From VAZQ01 sp045811525 (GTDB lineage Bacteria; Pseudomonadota; Alphaproteobacteria; Rhizobiales; Xanthobacteraceae), in NCBI GenBank assembly GCA_045811525.1, contig JBJMTV010000015.1, positions 1 through 64,000 of the forward strand: a DNA stretch of 64,000 nucleotides. Direction: 5' to 3'. A program made the position numbers and the translations under genes. How positions within the stretch are numbered: position 1 is the stretch's first letter; every line of letters begins with the position of its first letter. A model generated the notes under the pieces. The model worked only from the letters and a program-made list of their open reading frames with translations. It was not told the origin of the DNA and ran no database searches. Shown piece by piece: positions 48,728 through 58,169 of this stretch.

Positions 48728-51706
48728 ATGAACGATCTCTTCAACAAGACCCGCCCGCGCCGTTCGGATCCGCGCGTGATCGCCATCCGAGGCGCGCGTG
48801 AGCACAACCTCAAGAACATCGACGTAGAGATCCCGCGCGATCAATTCGTCGTTTTCACCGGACTATCGGGCTCCGGGAAGTCTTCGCTTGCGTTCGACAC
48901 GATCTATGCCGAAGGGCAGCGGCGCTACGTCGAGTCGCTGTCGGCCTATGCGCGGCAGTTTCTGGAGATGATGCAGAAGCCGGACGTCGATCAGATCGAC
49001 GGCCTCTCGCCCGCGATCTCCATCGAACAGAAGACCACTTCGCGCAATCCGCGCTCGACCGTCGGCACAGTTACCGAAATCTACGACTACATGCGGCTCC
49101 TTTGGGCTCGTGTCGGCGTGCCCTATTCGCCGGCTACTGGTCTGCCCATCGAAAGCCAGACCATCTCGCAGATGGTGGACCGCGTGATGGGCCTGCCCGA
49201 AGGCACCCGGCTCTATCTCCTCGCGCCCGTGGTGCGCGGGCGCAAAGGCGAATACCGCAAGGAGCTCAGTGATTTTCTCAAGCGCGGTTTCCAGCGCGTG
49301 AAGATCGATGGCGCGTTCTACGAGATCGCCCAGGCTCCCGCGCTGGACAAGAAGTTCAACCACGATATTGACGTGGTGGTCGATCGCATAGTGGTCCGGG
49401 CGGATCTAGCGACACGCCTCGCCGACTCGCTCGAGACCGCGTTGAAGCTCGCGGATGGGCTCGCGGTCGTGGAGTTTGCCGAAACCGACGACGCGTCGTC
49501 GCGACGAGAGAAGGTGGCGACCGAGTCGCGCAAGGTCGCGAAGATCCACGACCGCAGCGGCCCCGAACGCTGGATCTTCTCGGAAAAGTTTGCTTGCCCG
49601 GTCTCCGGCTTCACCATCCAGGAAATAGAGCCGCGCCTGTTTTCGTTCAATAACCCGTTCGGCGCCTGTCCAGCTTGTGGCGGCCTCGGTGTGGAGCAGC
49701 ACATCGACGCGGATCTTGTCATTCCGGATAAGGACCGCAGCTTGCGCGCTGGTGCAATTGCGCCATGGGCCAAATCATCCAGCCCGTACTATCTGCAGAC
49801 GTTGCAGGCGCTCGGTAAGCACTACAAATTCACCCTCGAGACCAAGTGGAAAGATCTTCCAAAGAAAACGCAGGAAGCGATCCTCTATGGCTCATGTGAG
49901 GAGACCATCAGGTTCACCTACGACGACGGGCTGCGGTCCTACCAGACCACGAAGACGTTCGAAGGCGTGATCACAAACCTGGAGCGTCGCTGGCGCGAGA
50001 CCGAGAGCGACTGGGCGCGCGAGGAGATGGCCAAGTACTTCACCGACATCCCGTGCGCAGCCTGCAAGGGTTATCGCCTAAAGCCCGAGGCGCTCTGCGT
50101 CAAAATCGCTGACGAGCACATTGGTGAGATCTCCGCTCTCTCGGTCAAGCATGCAGGCAAGTGGTTCTCAGAACTTCCTCAGCGCCTGAGCTCCAAGCAG
50201 AACGAGATCGCCGCTCGCGTGCTCAAAGAGATTCGCGAACGCCTCAACTTCCTGGTGGATGTCGGTCTCGACTACCTCACGCTGGCGCGCGCGAGCGGCA
50301 CCCTCTCAGGTGGCGAGAGCCAGCGGATACGCCTCGCATCGCAGATCGGTTCCGGCCTCACGGGCGTACTGTACGTGCTCGACGAGCCTTCGATAGGCTT
50401 GCACCAGCGCGACAACGCCCGACTGCTCGAGACACTGAAACGGCTGCGCGACCTCGGCAATACCGTCATCGTCGTCGAGCACGACGAGGATGCCATCCGC
50501 ACCGCGGACCATGTGCTGGATATCGGCCCGGGGGCGGGCATTCATGGGGGTCACGTCATCGCGCAAGGAAGCGTCGAGGATATGGTCGCCACGCCAGCCT
50601 CGCTCACCGGGAAGTATCTCTCGGGCGAGCTGATGGTGCCGGTACCGGAGCGGCGGCCCCGAAACTTGGCGCGGACGCTTACGCTGATCAACGCGCGCGG
50701 CAACAATCTCAAGAACATTACCGCAGAAATTCCGCTCGGGGTGTTCACCTGCGTGACCGGCGTCTCCGGTGGTGGCAAGTCAACGCTTTTGGTCGACACG
50801 CTTTACAAGGCGATCGCTCGCAAGCTCAACGGCGCCAGCGAGGCCCCTGCCCCGCATGATCGCATCGAGGGCCTAGAGCACCTCGACAAAGTCATCGACA
50901 TCAACCAGTCGCCGATCGGCCGGACACCGCGCAGTAATCCCGCAACGTATACCGGTGCCTTCACGCCCATCCGGGAATGGTTTGCCGCCCTCCCGGAGGC
51001 GCGCGCACGCGGCTATGAGCCGGGCCGCTTTTCCTTCAACGTCAAAGGCGGACGCTGCGAGGCGTGCCAGGGCGACGGTGTGATCAAGATCGAGATGCAC
51101 TTCCTGCCTGACGTCTACGTCACGTGTGACGTGTGCAAGGGCAAGCGGTACAATCGAGAAACCCTCGAGGTTTTGTTCAAGGGTAAGTCGATCGCTGACG
51201 TGCTCGACATGACCGTGGAGGAGGCGCTCGACTTCTTCAAGGTAGTGCCGCGGGTGCGCAGCGTGCTGGAGTTGCTGCACCGGGTCGGGCTCGACTACAT
51301 CCATGTCGGCCAGCAAGCGACCACCCTTTCAGGCGAGGAGGCGCAGCGCGTCAAGCTCGCCAAGGAGCTCAGCCGGCGTGCCACCGGTCGCACGCTCTAC
51401 ATCCTCGACGAGCCCACCACCGGGCTGCATTTTCACGACGTGGCCAAGCTGCTCGACGTCCTGCACGAGCTGGTTGAGCAGGGCAATACAGTCGTCGTCA
51501 TCGAGCACAATCTCGAGGTGATCAAGACCGCCGACTGGATCATTGATCTAGGCCCCGAAGGTGGGGATGGCGGCGGCGAGATCGTCGCGGCCGGCACACC
51601 GGAGGACATCGTGAAGGTCAAGCGCAGCTATACCGGCGGTTTTCTGCTGCCCGTCCTGCGGCGGCGGCCGGAGAAGCGCAAGCCGCGGCCCGAGGCAGCA
51701 GAGTAA
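48728..51706 (+). CDS. uvrA: Excinuclease ABC subunit A
   Basis: A 992-residue UvrA with two ABC ATPase halves: Walker A GLSGSGKSSLAFDT (near 47) and GVSGGGKSTLLVDT (near 680); signature motifs TLSGGESQRIRLA and TLSGEEAQRVKLA; zinc modules around CPACGG and CEACQGDG with CDVCKG. UvrA loads UvrB at bulky lesions in nucleotide excision repair and is recruited by Mfd, also encoded in this window. Length is usual for the order. The LexA box upstream predicts SOS induction. Confidence 0.98.
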   Translation: MNDLFNKTRPRRSDPRVIAIRGAREHNLKNIDVEIPRDQFVVFTGLSGSGKSSLAFDTIYAEGQRRYVESLSAYARQFLEMMQKPDVDQIDGLSPAISIEQKTTSRNPRSTVGTVTEIYDYMRLLWARVGVPYSPATGLPIESQTISQMVDRVMGLPEGTRLYLLAPVVRGRKGEYRKELSDFLKRGFQRVKIDGAFYEIAQAPALDKKFNHDIDVVVDRIVVRADLATRLADSLETALKLADGLAVVEFAETDDASSRREKVATESRKVAKIHDRSGPERWIFSEKFACPVSGFTIQEIEPRLFSFNNPFGACPACGGLGVEQHIDADLVIPDKDRSLRAGAIAPWAKSSSPYYLQTLQALGKHYKFTLETKWKDLPKKTQEAILYGSCEETIRFTYDDGLRSYQTTKTFEGVITNLERRWRETESDWAREEMAKYFTDIPCAACKGYRLKPEALCVKIADEHIGEISALSVKHAGKWFSELPQRLSSKQNEIAARVLKEIRERLNFLVDVGLDYLTLARASGTLSGGESQRIRLASQIGSGLTGVLYVLDEPSIGLHQRDNARLLETLKRLRDLGNTVIVVEHDEDAIRTADHVLDIGPGAGIHGGHVIAQGSVEDMVATPASLTGKYLSGELMVPVPERRPRNLARTLTLINARGNNLKNITAEIPLGVFTCVTGVSGGGKSTLLVDTLYKAIARKLNGASEAPAPHDRIEGLEHLDKVIDINQSPIGRTPRSNPATYTGAFTPIREWFAALPEARARGYEPGRFSFNVKGGRCEACQGDGVIKIEMHFLPDVYVTCDVCKGKRYNRETLEVLFKGKSIADVLDMTVEEALDFFKVVPRVRSVLELLHRVGLDYIHVGQQATTLSGEEAQRVKLAKELSRRATGRTLYILDEPTTGLHFHDVAKLLDVLHELVEQGNTVVVIEHNLEVIKTADWIIDLGPEGGDGGGEIVAAGTPEDIVKVKRSYTGGFLLPVLRRRPEKRKPRPEAAE

Positions 51707-51740
51707 GCCGCTACCGGCCAATGGGGGCGAATGCTCCGAA

Positions 51741-51758
51741 AGGCGGGGGCCTCTTTTT
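51741..51758 (+). terminator. Intrinsic terminator-like hairpin after uvrA
   Basis: AGGC-GGGG-GCCT followed by CTTTTT lies 35 bases past the uvrA stop. The stem is short but GC-only with a U-tract. It touches the stop codon of the convergent hydrolase gene, and may serve as the shared end of both transcripts. Confidence 0.45.
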
Positions 51759-52665
51759 ACCGGCGACCCAGGCTCATGTGCGTCGCCACAAAGCCCGCCA
51801 TGCGCTCGAACAGGTCCCCGACACGGGAGAGATCCGGTGCATGGCCCGCGTGTCGGTCCATGTCGATGTATTCAAGCGAAATCTGACCGCCGGCTTTGCG
51901 ATAATTTGCAATGAAGCGCTGCGGCTCGTTTCCGGGGAAACTTGACTCCTCGTCTTTGTAGTCGTGCAGCCCGTCGCCACGCGCCTGATACCAGATCGCT
52001 GGCGGCAACTCGACTTTCTCGCCGCGCTCGAGCGCGAGCAGCGGATTGCCTTCGGCCATGTTCCCTTCATTCTGCCAATAGACATCATGACGCGTGATGA
52101 TGCCTGCTGGCCAGTCCGGCGGATTTGGCTTCGCGAGCTCGCGCTTGGCCAGCCGGTACCGACTCAAAGGATTGATGACGGGCCACGACAGAATGACGCA
52201 GCGGACCCTCGCGTCGGTCACGCCCATCCCCGCTGGAAGAGGAATCTCGGCATAGCGGGGGTCGTGCGGGCGCATGGCCACGAGCATGGCAAGCTGGCCG
52301 CCGCTCGATTGACCGGAGAGGCCAACCAGGTCGGGTCGCGTGTTGAAGTGACGCGCATTGGCTTTGGTCCAGCGCACCGCGTAGTTGATGTCCTGCACCG
52401 AGGCGGGATATGGCGCATCGTTGCCGGAGCGGAAGTCAAGAGCGATGGAGACGATCCCCCGTGCCGCCATGGCCTCGTGGCGCAGCCGCTCGGTGAAGCG
52501 ATCGCTCTGGCACCATGCACCACCGTGGCACTCCACCAGCGCCGGAAACGGCCCCTCACCTTCCGGCTTGTACACCCGCGCGAGCAGCGGCTTCTCGTGA
52601 TGGAGATACTCGACGTCCTCCACCTGGAATGCGCGCGGCTTGCTCTCGAGCGTGACCGTGCTCAT
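51757..52665 (-). CDS. Alpha/beta hydrolase, esterase/lipase type
   Basis: A 302-residue cytoplasmic hydrolase. It has the oxyanion motif ECHGGAWCQSDRF, the nucleophile motif GLSGQSSGGQLAML (Ser in GQSSG), Asp in YKDEES and the likely catalytic His in DMDRHAGHAPD. Related to hormone-sensitive-lipase-like esterases; the substrate is unknown. The start ATG 52665 has a strong GGAGGGACATCG. It is distinct from the tandem pair before uvrA. The 136 bases upstream to 52801 appear non-coding. Confidence 0.82.
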   Translation of the reverse strand: MSTVTLESKPRAFQVEDVEYLHHEKPLLARVYKPEGEGPFPALVECHGGAWCQSDRFTERLRHEAMAARGIVSIALDFRSGNDAPYPASVQDINYAVRWTKANARHFNTRPDLVGLSGQSSGGQLAMLVAMRPHDPRYAEIPLPAGMGVTDARVRCVILSWPVINPLSRYRLAKRELAKPNPPDWPAGIITRHDVYWQNEGNMAEGNPLLALERGEKVELPPAIWYQARGDGLHDYKDEESSFPGNEPQRFIANYRKAGGQISLEYIDMDRHAGHAPDLSRVGDLFERMAGFVATHMSLGRR

Positions 52666-52801
52666 CGATGTCCCTCCGTTGCGAGTTTTGGCCAGGATAG
52701 TCGCGCGACCGATCGGCGATCGCAAGCTGGTGCGCGATTGGCGCCAGTCGCCCGCACTCGGAATCCGAGGGGGGGCTCTGAGAAACGTGGGGAGCGAGCA
52801 G

Positions 52802-53278
52802 TCAGACGCGAAAATGCTCCGCAGCGAATTCCTCACAGGTATGCCCGAATTCGGCGAGCCCTTCCGCCAGGTGGTCCGGCAGCATGGGATTGCCGAGCAG
52901 ATAGCTCGCCGTGCGACGGCTGTGCTCGTTAGCCGCCGTTTCACGCAACTCCGCCCACTCGGCAAGGCTGCCATCGCCCCGTCCGAGCCATGTGAGAGCG
53001 ACCAGGTCGAGCTGCTCGTCGATGGTCAAGGCGTTGATGAATGCGGCAAGCTCCTGGCGCACCGGATCGTCAGGCCGATCCTCCAGCACCGAGCGCATGC
53101 CATCGTCGGGCGGGTCGGAGCCGTCGTCCGGCGCAGTGACGGCGTCTTTCACGTCGAACTCGCGTCCCTTTATAATGAGAAAGCACACCTTGTCGCGCGC
53201 AATCGTCAGGCTTGGCATATCCTCGGACGCCAAGGCCGCGTCGTCACTCGCGCGCTCGTCGCGATCCGCAGTCGCCAT
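52802..53278 (-). CDS. DUF3775 domain protein
   Basis: A 158-residue cytoplasmic protein that follows the DUF3775 pattern: PSLTIARDKVCFLIIKGREF near residue 21, GMRSVLEDRPDDPVRQELAA, FINALTIDEQLDLVALTWLG, then RTASYLLGNPMLPDHLAEGL and a C-terminal CEEF. The family is confined mostly to alphaproteobacteria and has no known function. The ATG at 53278 is used; MPSLTI at 53218 is an alternative. It is divergent from the dienelactone hydrolase gene (135 bases). Confidence 0.82.
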   Translation of the reverse strand: MATADRDERASDDAALASEDMPSLTIARDKVCFLIIKGREFDVKDAVTAPDDGSDPPDDGMRSVLEDRPDDPVRQELAAFINALTIDEQLDLVALTWLGRGDGSLAEWAELRETAANEHSRRTASYLLGNPMLPDHLAEGLAEFGHTCEEFAAEHFRV

Positions 53279-53413
53279 CGCAGCGCTCCATTGCCCCCGG
53301 CAAGCTAAAGCCTTCGCTCCCTGATGGTTCCTCCCGAAGCTGCAGCAGACGACGCTATTGCACGGTGCTGGCGGTGCGCTACTTTGCCCGAGCTTCAACA
53401 CGAGGATCCCGAC

Positions 53414-54145
53414 ATGGCTGGCACGAGCATCAAAATTCCCGCAAGCAGCGGCGCAGAGTTCGACTGCTACCTTCATGTGCCGGCCGAGGCAGGCAAGGTG
53501 CCGGCTGTCGTGCTCGCGTCAGCCGTCCACGGCGTGGACAAGGACGTCCGCGACATTGCCGACGAGCTGGCCTCGCATGGTTACATTGCGGCAGCACCCG
53601 ATCTGTTCTGGCGCTCCTTGCCCGGCCCGCTCCCGGGTGACGATAAGCGTTCGCAGGAACGCTCGCAGCCCCGCCTCGAGAAGATCAAGACTGGCGAGGC
53701 CGACATGGCCGACACGCTTGCCTACCTGCGCGCTCTGCCGCAGTTCAACGGCCGCGCTGCCGTCATGGGCTTCTGCTATGGCGGGCCATACGCGCTGATC
53801 GGACCGAAGCGGCTAGGCTATGACGCGGGTATTTCCTGCCACGGTACGCGACTACTGGACTACATCGGCGAGCTGGACGGGCTGACAAAGCCGGTATGTA
53901 TCATGTGGGGAGACCAGGACCACGCCGCTCCTGCGGAGGTACTCTCGGCGTACCGTGCCGTGCCGGCACGCATGCCCAACGTGCAGGTGGACATTTTCCC
54001 AGGCGTGCTCCACGGCTTTACCATGCCATGGAACACCAAGGCGTTCGATCGTGCGGCTCGCGACTTCGCGATGGCGCGCACCTTGGATATGCTCGGCGCA
54101 TTGCGCGGGGAGGACGAGGCACAGCGGCTGCGGCAAGCCTCCTGA
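53414..54145 (+). CDS. Dienelactone hydrolase family protein
   Basis: A 243-residue alpha/beta hydrolase with the dienelactone hydrolase triad: nucleophile Cys in GFCYGGPYAL, Asp in WGDQDHAAP and His in PGVLHGFTMP. In classical pathways the enzyme hydrolyses dienelactone to maleylacetate in chloroaromatic breakdown, but many family members have other substrates, and no aromatic pathway genes are adjacent. ATG 53414 has GAGGA upstream; the frame extends to 53324. Confidence 0.88.
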   Translation: MAGTSIKIPASSGAEFDCYLHVPAEAGKVPAVVLASAVHGVDKDVRDIADELASHGYIAAAPDLFWRSLPGPLPGDDKRSQERSQPRLEKIKTGEADMADTLAYLRALPQFNGRAAVMGFCYGGPYALIGPKRLGYDAGISCHGTRLLDYIGELDGLTKPVCIMWGDQDHAAPAEVLSAYRAVPARMPNVQVDIFPGVLHGFTMPWNTKAFDRAARDFAMARTLDMLGALRGEDEAQRLRQAS

Positions 54146-54212
54146 CGCGATAAGCCTACGTCCCTTCGTCGCGGAGGCCTCCGTCTCGGAAGCCTTGCCG
54201 CCGCGGCCGGAG

Positions 54213-54584
54213 CTACATCGCTGCTGCGAGACCACCGACTGTCGCCAGGGTGATCTTCGAACGTCCGTGCGCGATGCTGCGATCGGGCTTTTCGCTACGG
54301 TCGCGCGATTGCGCAAAGAGTGCTTGGCCAAGCGCGGTACCTAGCTCCTGCGTGAGGCTCATGAGATCGCAGGTGGCGGCGATCGCCAAGCCGACCCGAT
54401 GCAGGTGCGACTTGCGATAGCAGAACATCGCCAGGTTGGCGCGCTCGTGTGCCGACAGACCGTGCAGCATGCCCCCGACTACGTCGTCGCTGGCGCGATA
54501 CAGTCTGCCGACAAGCTCCTCCGGCACTAGGCGGTCATCGTCGAGCTGTGGCGTGCTCGCGGCGATGGTGGGCAAAGTTGTCAT
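54213..54584 (-). CDS. Hypothetical protein, 123 residues
   Basis: The protein starts with a disordered segment (MTTLPTIAASTPQLDDDRLV), then a helical core (PEELVGRLYRASDDVVGGML, HGLSAHERANLAMFCYRKSH, LHRVGLAIAATCDLMSLTQE) and a basic C-terminus. It has no signal peptide. I do not recognise the family. GGAACGAGG lies before ATG 54584. The 258 bases upstream to the next gene's end carry a hairpin but no other gene. Confidence 0.6.
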   Translation of the reverse strand: MTTLPTIAASTPQLDDDRLVPEELVGRLYRASDDVVGGMLHGLSAHERANLAMFCYRKSHLHRVGLAIAATCDLMSLTQELGTALGQALFAQSRDRSEKPDRSIAHGRSKITLATVGGLAAAM

Positions 54585-54843
54585 GGTTTGGCCTCGTTCC
54601 TTAGATGCAAGCTCAGGTGCGGTCTCAACCGACGCAACCACTGAATTCTGGGCTGGCGCATCGCGCCTTCTTCGTCCCACTCAGAACCCGTCGTTCACTC
54701 CCATGCGAAGCCCATGCATGGTGAAGCGAGTACCGTGACGACCGTCGCAGCCCCAACAGGAAGCGGCTGTCGGATGGAGCGTGTGCATGTGAAATTTCCC
54801 CTGCACCATCAGACAGCACAAATGGTTAACGTGAGGTAAATGG

Positions 54844-54861
54844 CCCGCCCACTACGGCGGG
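54844..54861 (-). terminator. Hairpin past the Ntn-hydrolase gene
   Basis: CCCGCC (54844-54849) and GGCGGG (54856-54861) form a 6-bp stem with a 6-base loop directly next to the stop codon of the minus-strand hydrolase. There is no U-run, so the call is weak. Confidence 0.3.
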
Positions 54862-54862
54862 T

Positions 54863-55975
54863 TCAGGATATCGCGAGCGGGCGAAGCTCAGGAGGGGCAG
54901 CGCCTGTGATCGTCCGGGTGTGCGTGGCTGGACGGGGCAACCCGCTGCCGGCGTACGGCTCGTACCCGATCGCCCGCAACGTGCCAGTCTGCGGAGACAT
55001 CTCGACTGCCAACCGTGTGAAGACGTTGAGCACGGGCGGGGTGAGCCAAGCGAACCCGCCCTCTGCGAACGGATGCGGCCAATCGACCAATGCCTCGCGC
55101 CGCAGCCGGCTCCGCTCGCGCGCCTCCTGGTAGGTCCTGGTCAGGAGGTGCGTGGTGTTGATCCGCGCCTCCCAACAGTCGCTGCCGTCGAGCCAATCGT
55201 TCGCGGCTGCGGTGTCGTCCACCCGTGTCGCATATCCTTCCTCGGTACGCTCGATCACACACCGCTCGCCGGACTGACAGCCGGTTAGCGTGAAGATCAC
55301 CGGTCGGGCGACCGGCTCGGTTTCAAGCTTGCGTCTCGCTTCGGCGAAATTCTCACACGTCTCGAATACGTGACGCAGGAGATGATCCGGAGGGCAAAAC
55401 CGGACGCTCCAGGTGTGCAGAGCATTGGCCGCAATATCGAAGGGGCGTAACCACGGCGCATGGGTCCGTCGCCGCAGTGGGGCTTGGTTGATCGCTGCAG
55501 CAAAACGCCGCGGCGCAACCGCCGTGAGGACGCCGGCGTAGCCCACCCAGCTCACGTTGAGGAACTCGCCGGCCGGACCGCGCATGCGCATAACCGCAAG
55601 GTGGCGCCCAAGTCCCGGAAACGGCCAATCCAGGGTGCGCACGAGCCAAGGGGCACCATTCTCGTCGCGTGCGGCGGCGGTGCAGCCCCACTGATAGGAG
55701 CCGTTGAGGAACCAGATGCCGGGCAAACCCACGCCGTTTGCAATTGCGCGGATCTCGGCCAGGTAAGGCGAGCGAGAGTGCTCGATCCAGCGCCGCGTCA
55801 CGGCATCGAGCGCGGGCACCAAGCCGCGCGCAGCCGGGCTCAGCCAACTCAGGCAGTCCTCACGCAATGTCCGCGCGCTCTCGGGGGCGCTGAGCGTATG
55901 CCCCACCACGCCGCACTCGCGCAGATCAAAAACGGGAATGGTCGCCAGTTCGGACATCTCGTTAATCAGCTGCAT
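54863..55975 (-). CDS. Acid ceramidase/NAAA-like Ntn hydrolase (C45/C89 group)
   Basis: A 370-residue protein of the N-terminal-nucleophile hydrolases. The expected nucleophile is Cys98 in YQWGCTAAARDENGAPWLVR, followed by TLDWPFPGLG, the same run of motifs (CTxxxAxDxxG, RNLDWxF) as acid ceramidase, N-acylethanolamine acid amidase and acyl-CoA:6-APA acyltransferase. Later motifs are FLNVSWVGYAGVLTAVAPRR, AAINQAP and RINTTHLLTR. In the family, self-cleavage before Cys activates the enzyme, so residues 1-97 would be a removed alpha chain. No signal peptide is evident. Likely an amide hydrolase on a fatty-acyl substrate; this is inference. Confidence 0.75.
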   Translation of the reverse strand: MQLINEMSELATIPVFDLRECGVVGHTLSAPESARTLREDCLSWLSPAARGLVPALDAVTRRWIEHSRSPYLAEIRAIANGVGLPGIWFLNGSYQWGCTAAARDENGAPWLVRTLDWPFPGLGRHLAVMRMRGPAGEFLNVSWVGYAGVLTAVAPRRFAAAINQAPLRRRTHAPWLRPFDIAANALHTWSVRFCPPDHLLRHVFETCENFAEARRKLETEPVARPVIFTLTGCQSGERCVIERTEEGYATRVDDTAAANDWLDGSDCWEARINTTHLLTRTYQEARERSRLRREALVDWPHPFAEGGFAWLTPPVLNVFTRLAVEMSPQTGTLRAIGYEPYAGSGLPRPATHTRTITGAAPPELRPLAIS

Positions 55976-56108
55976 CAATGCGTCCCACAGGCGGCCTCAA
56001 GCCGCGCCACCGGCCGCCTCCCTCGCGCAGTGGCGATGTTGGCCGGGCATGCGAAAGTCCGTTACACTCTGCTCGCTGCATGTGGGAGTGTCGCATGGAA
56101 GGTGCAAA

Positions 56109-56483
56109 GTGCTTCAAGTCAGACTGGTGAGTATTGTGGCAATGGCCGGGCTTTCGGCCGCAACTTTAATTCCTGCATTAGCCGAGGACGATTTTGCGAT
56201 CGTCGGCAACTACACCGAGAATGTCCCGTGCAACAGCGCCGGTCCGAGCGCGATGCATGTGAAAATTACCGCAATAGACATCGATTCGCCCATTCTCGGC
56301 CTGTGCACCATTCTCGAGAAGAAGCGCGAGGGCAACAGGTTTGCGGTTCATGTCGAATGCAAGGGAGCGGGCGGCGCCAGCATGCTGGGCGACGTCACGT
56401 TCACGATGAAAGATGACCAGACCATCGATTTTGCCGATCAGGACAACACCTACCGAGCCGTGCTCCACAAGTGTCCGCGGTAA
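56109..56483 (+). CDS. Small exported protein, 124 residues
   Basis: A GTG at 56109 after GGAAGGTGCAAA begins a protein with a signal peptide (VRLVSIVAMAGLSAATLIPALA) and a 100-residue domain of beta type with four cysteines (VPCNSAGPSA, LGLCTILEKK, VHVECKGAG, LHKCPR), probably two disulfides. Similar short exported proteins occur in Bradyrhizobium relatives without known function. It lies convergent with the dehalogenase gene (36 bases). Confidence 0.7.
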   Translation: MLQVRLVSIVAMAGLSAATLIPALAEDDFAIVGNYTENVPCNSAGPSAMHVKITAIDIDSPILGLCTILEKKREGNRFAVHVECKGAGGASMLGDVTFTMKDDQTIDFADQDNTYRAVLHKCPR

Positions 56484-56519
56484 ACAAACGAGCGAGCGAC
56501 CCTGAGGAACTCGCGCCGA

Positions 56520-57227
56520 TCAACACCGGAGCCGCTCAGCAAGATCCGCGAGGTTGGCCGCTGCGATATCCACTGGCGCAGCAGGTGCTGCCTCGCCAGT
56601 GCCTGCTCCGTTCTCGTTCGGACGCGCAATGTGGCAGGTGCGCAGTCCGCACTTTGCCGCAGCGATGAGATCGGCCGTATGGGCTGCAACCATCATGCAA
56701 TCGCCAGGCGCAAGATCGAAGGCCTCGCAAGCGGCGAGGTAGACCCGCGGCTTGGGTTTGTAGTCCCCCGCGGTCTCCGCCCCTAGAACAGCATCCCAGA
56801 ACAGGTTGTTGCGGCGCGCGAGGTCGATCATCAGCGAGATATTTCCGTTGGAGACGGGTGCCAACCAGTGACGCTGGCGCAGTCGGGCCATCGCATTCGG
56901 GACCTCGCCCCAGGCATCAAGCCGATGCCAAGCGAGGTTGAGAGCTCGCCGGGCCTCCTCGCTCAGCGCGACTAGCCCGAAGCGCGGCAGAATGCGATCG
57001 AGGTTGTAGCGGTGCAGCACATCGAGCTTGCTGAAGGGAATGCGTCCCGAGCGCACCTCCTCCATGCCCGGCTGATACTCGCCGCGCCAGGCATCGGCAA
57101 AGGCGAGCCAATCCAGCTGGTGTCCCAGTGGCCGAAGGATCGCCTCCGCCTCGCGGGCGACGCCGGTGCGCCAGTCGACCAACGTGCCGAACACGTCGAA
57201 GAACAGCGCCTGTGCGGCGATGGCCAT
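56520..57227 (-). CDS. Haloacid dehalogenase, type II
   Basis: A 235-residue HAD-superfamily enzyme. The nucleophile motif FFDVFGTLVDWRTG (Asp11), the Ser/Asn in PVSNGNISLM, and Lys/Asp in AGDYKPKPRVY and VAAHTADL place it with (S)-2-haloacid dehalogenases. The family hydrolyses 2-haloacids such as chloroacetate to hydroxy acids, though some members act on phosphates. It starts 21 bases after the stop of the molybdate-type binding protein, so the two may be cotranscribed. Confidence 0.88.
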   Translation of the reverse strand: MAIAAQALFFDVFGTLVDWRTGVAREAEAILRPLGHQLDWLAFADAWRGEYQPGMEEVRSGRIPFSKLDVLHRYNLDRILPRFGLVALSEEARRALNLAWHRLDAWGEVPNAMARLRQRHWLAPVSNGNISLMIDLARRNNLFWDAVLGAETAGDYKPKPRVYLAACEAFDLAPGDCMMVAAHTADLIAAAKCGLRTCHIARPNENGAGTGEAAPAAPVDIAAANLADLAERLRC

Positions 57228-57248
57228 CCCGCGCGCCCTCGCCTCCCC

Positions 57249-58016
57249 TCAAGAGCCTGCCGCCTCCATCCCCTTCGACTTGAGCACGGCCGCGGCCGCC
57301 GGCGTGGTGAGCGTCTTGAGCAACGCCCTGGCCGCATCGCTCTGCCTGGCGGTGGTGCTGATCGCCGCCGCATAGGTCGTGTAATTCTGGACTTCCGGCG
57401 GTAGCGGGCCAACCAAGGTGACCTCTTTCACCGGCACGATCTCGCTGATCTGGTGGATGCCCAACTCGGCTTCACCTTTGACAAGGAGGTCAGCCACATA
57501 GCCGCCCTGCTTGAGTTTTGCCTTGGGTTTGATTTGCGCGGCAATGCCAAGCTTCTCGAGCAGGCTCGCCACATAGATTCCGCTCGACCCGCCGCTTGCA
57601 GGATCGATATAGGCGACGGACTTGGCCTCAAGCAGAGCGCGCTTAAACGCTTCAACCGTGCTGATGTCCGGCAGCGCTGCACCCGCACGGACCATAACGC
57701 CGACACCAACCCGCGCCAAGTTGACCTCGCTGCCCTGCACGAGCTTGCCGCGACCAGTAAGGTCCCTGACTGCTCCTGGCGTGAGGACGGCAACATCGAA
57801 TGTCTCGCCGCCTTCGATACGCTTGCTCAGGGCACCGACTGTATCGTTGTCGAGCACCACCTTGTGTCCGGTCTCCTGCTCGAACGCCGGCAAAAGCGCC
57901 ACGAGTACCTGCTTGAACGCGCCCGCCGTCAGCACCTTGATCTCAGCGGCCTGGGCGTTGCGCATTGCTCCGGCAGCCAGCAGCCCCATAGCCAAGCCCA
58001 GCAAGCTCAGTCGCAT
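57249..58016 (-). CDS. ModA-like extracellular solute-binding protein
   Basis: A 255-residue periplasmic protein with a signal peptide (LGLAMGLLAAGAMRNAQA), then EIKVLTAGAFKQVLVALLPA, the ModA-type core (DNDTVGALSKRIEGGETFDV, VGVMVRAGAALPDIST) and GSSGIYVASLLEKLGIA. The family binds molybdate, tungstate or other oxyanions, but this branch (with AGAFK) is often only a putative oxyanion or organic acid binder. No ModB or ModC gene is adjacent. Start ATG 58016; the frame goes on to 58154 without family likeness. Confidence 0.8.
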   Translation of the reverse strand: MRLSLLGLAMGLLAAGAMRNAQAAEIKVLTAGAFKQVLVALLPAFEQETGHKVVLDNDTVGALSKRIEGGETFDVAVLTPGAVRDLTGRGKLVQGSEVNLARVGVGVMVRAGAALPDISTVEAFKRALLEAKSVAYIDPASGGSSGIYVASLLEKLGIAAQIKPKAKLKQGGYVADLLVKGEAELGIHQISEIVPVKEVTLVGPLPPEVQNYTTYAAAISTTARQSDAARALLKTLTTPAAAAVLKSKGMEAAGS

Positions 58017-58169
58017 ATCGTTCGCTCCGTGCTGCGTTTTCTCTCCTCCTCTCTTAGCATGCAGAAGCAGCATGAGGAGGAGAGATCCTGCGACCAACAG
58101 AACCACCCCGTTTGGTTGGCCCGCCTGGGCAAGCTTGGCCCGACCGCTTGTCACATGTTAGCCATCGCC

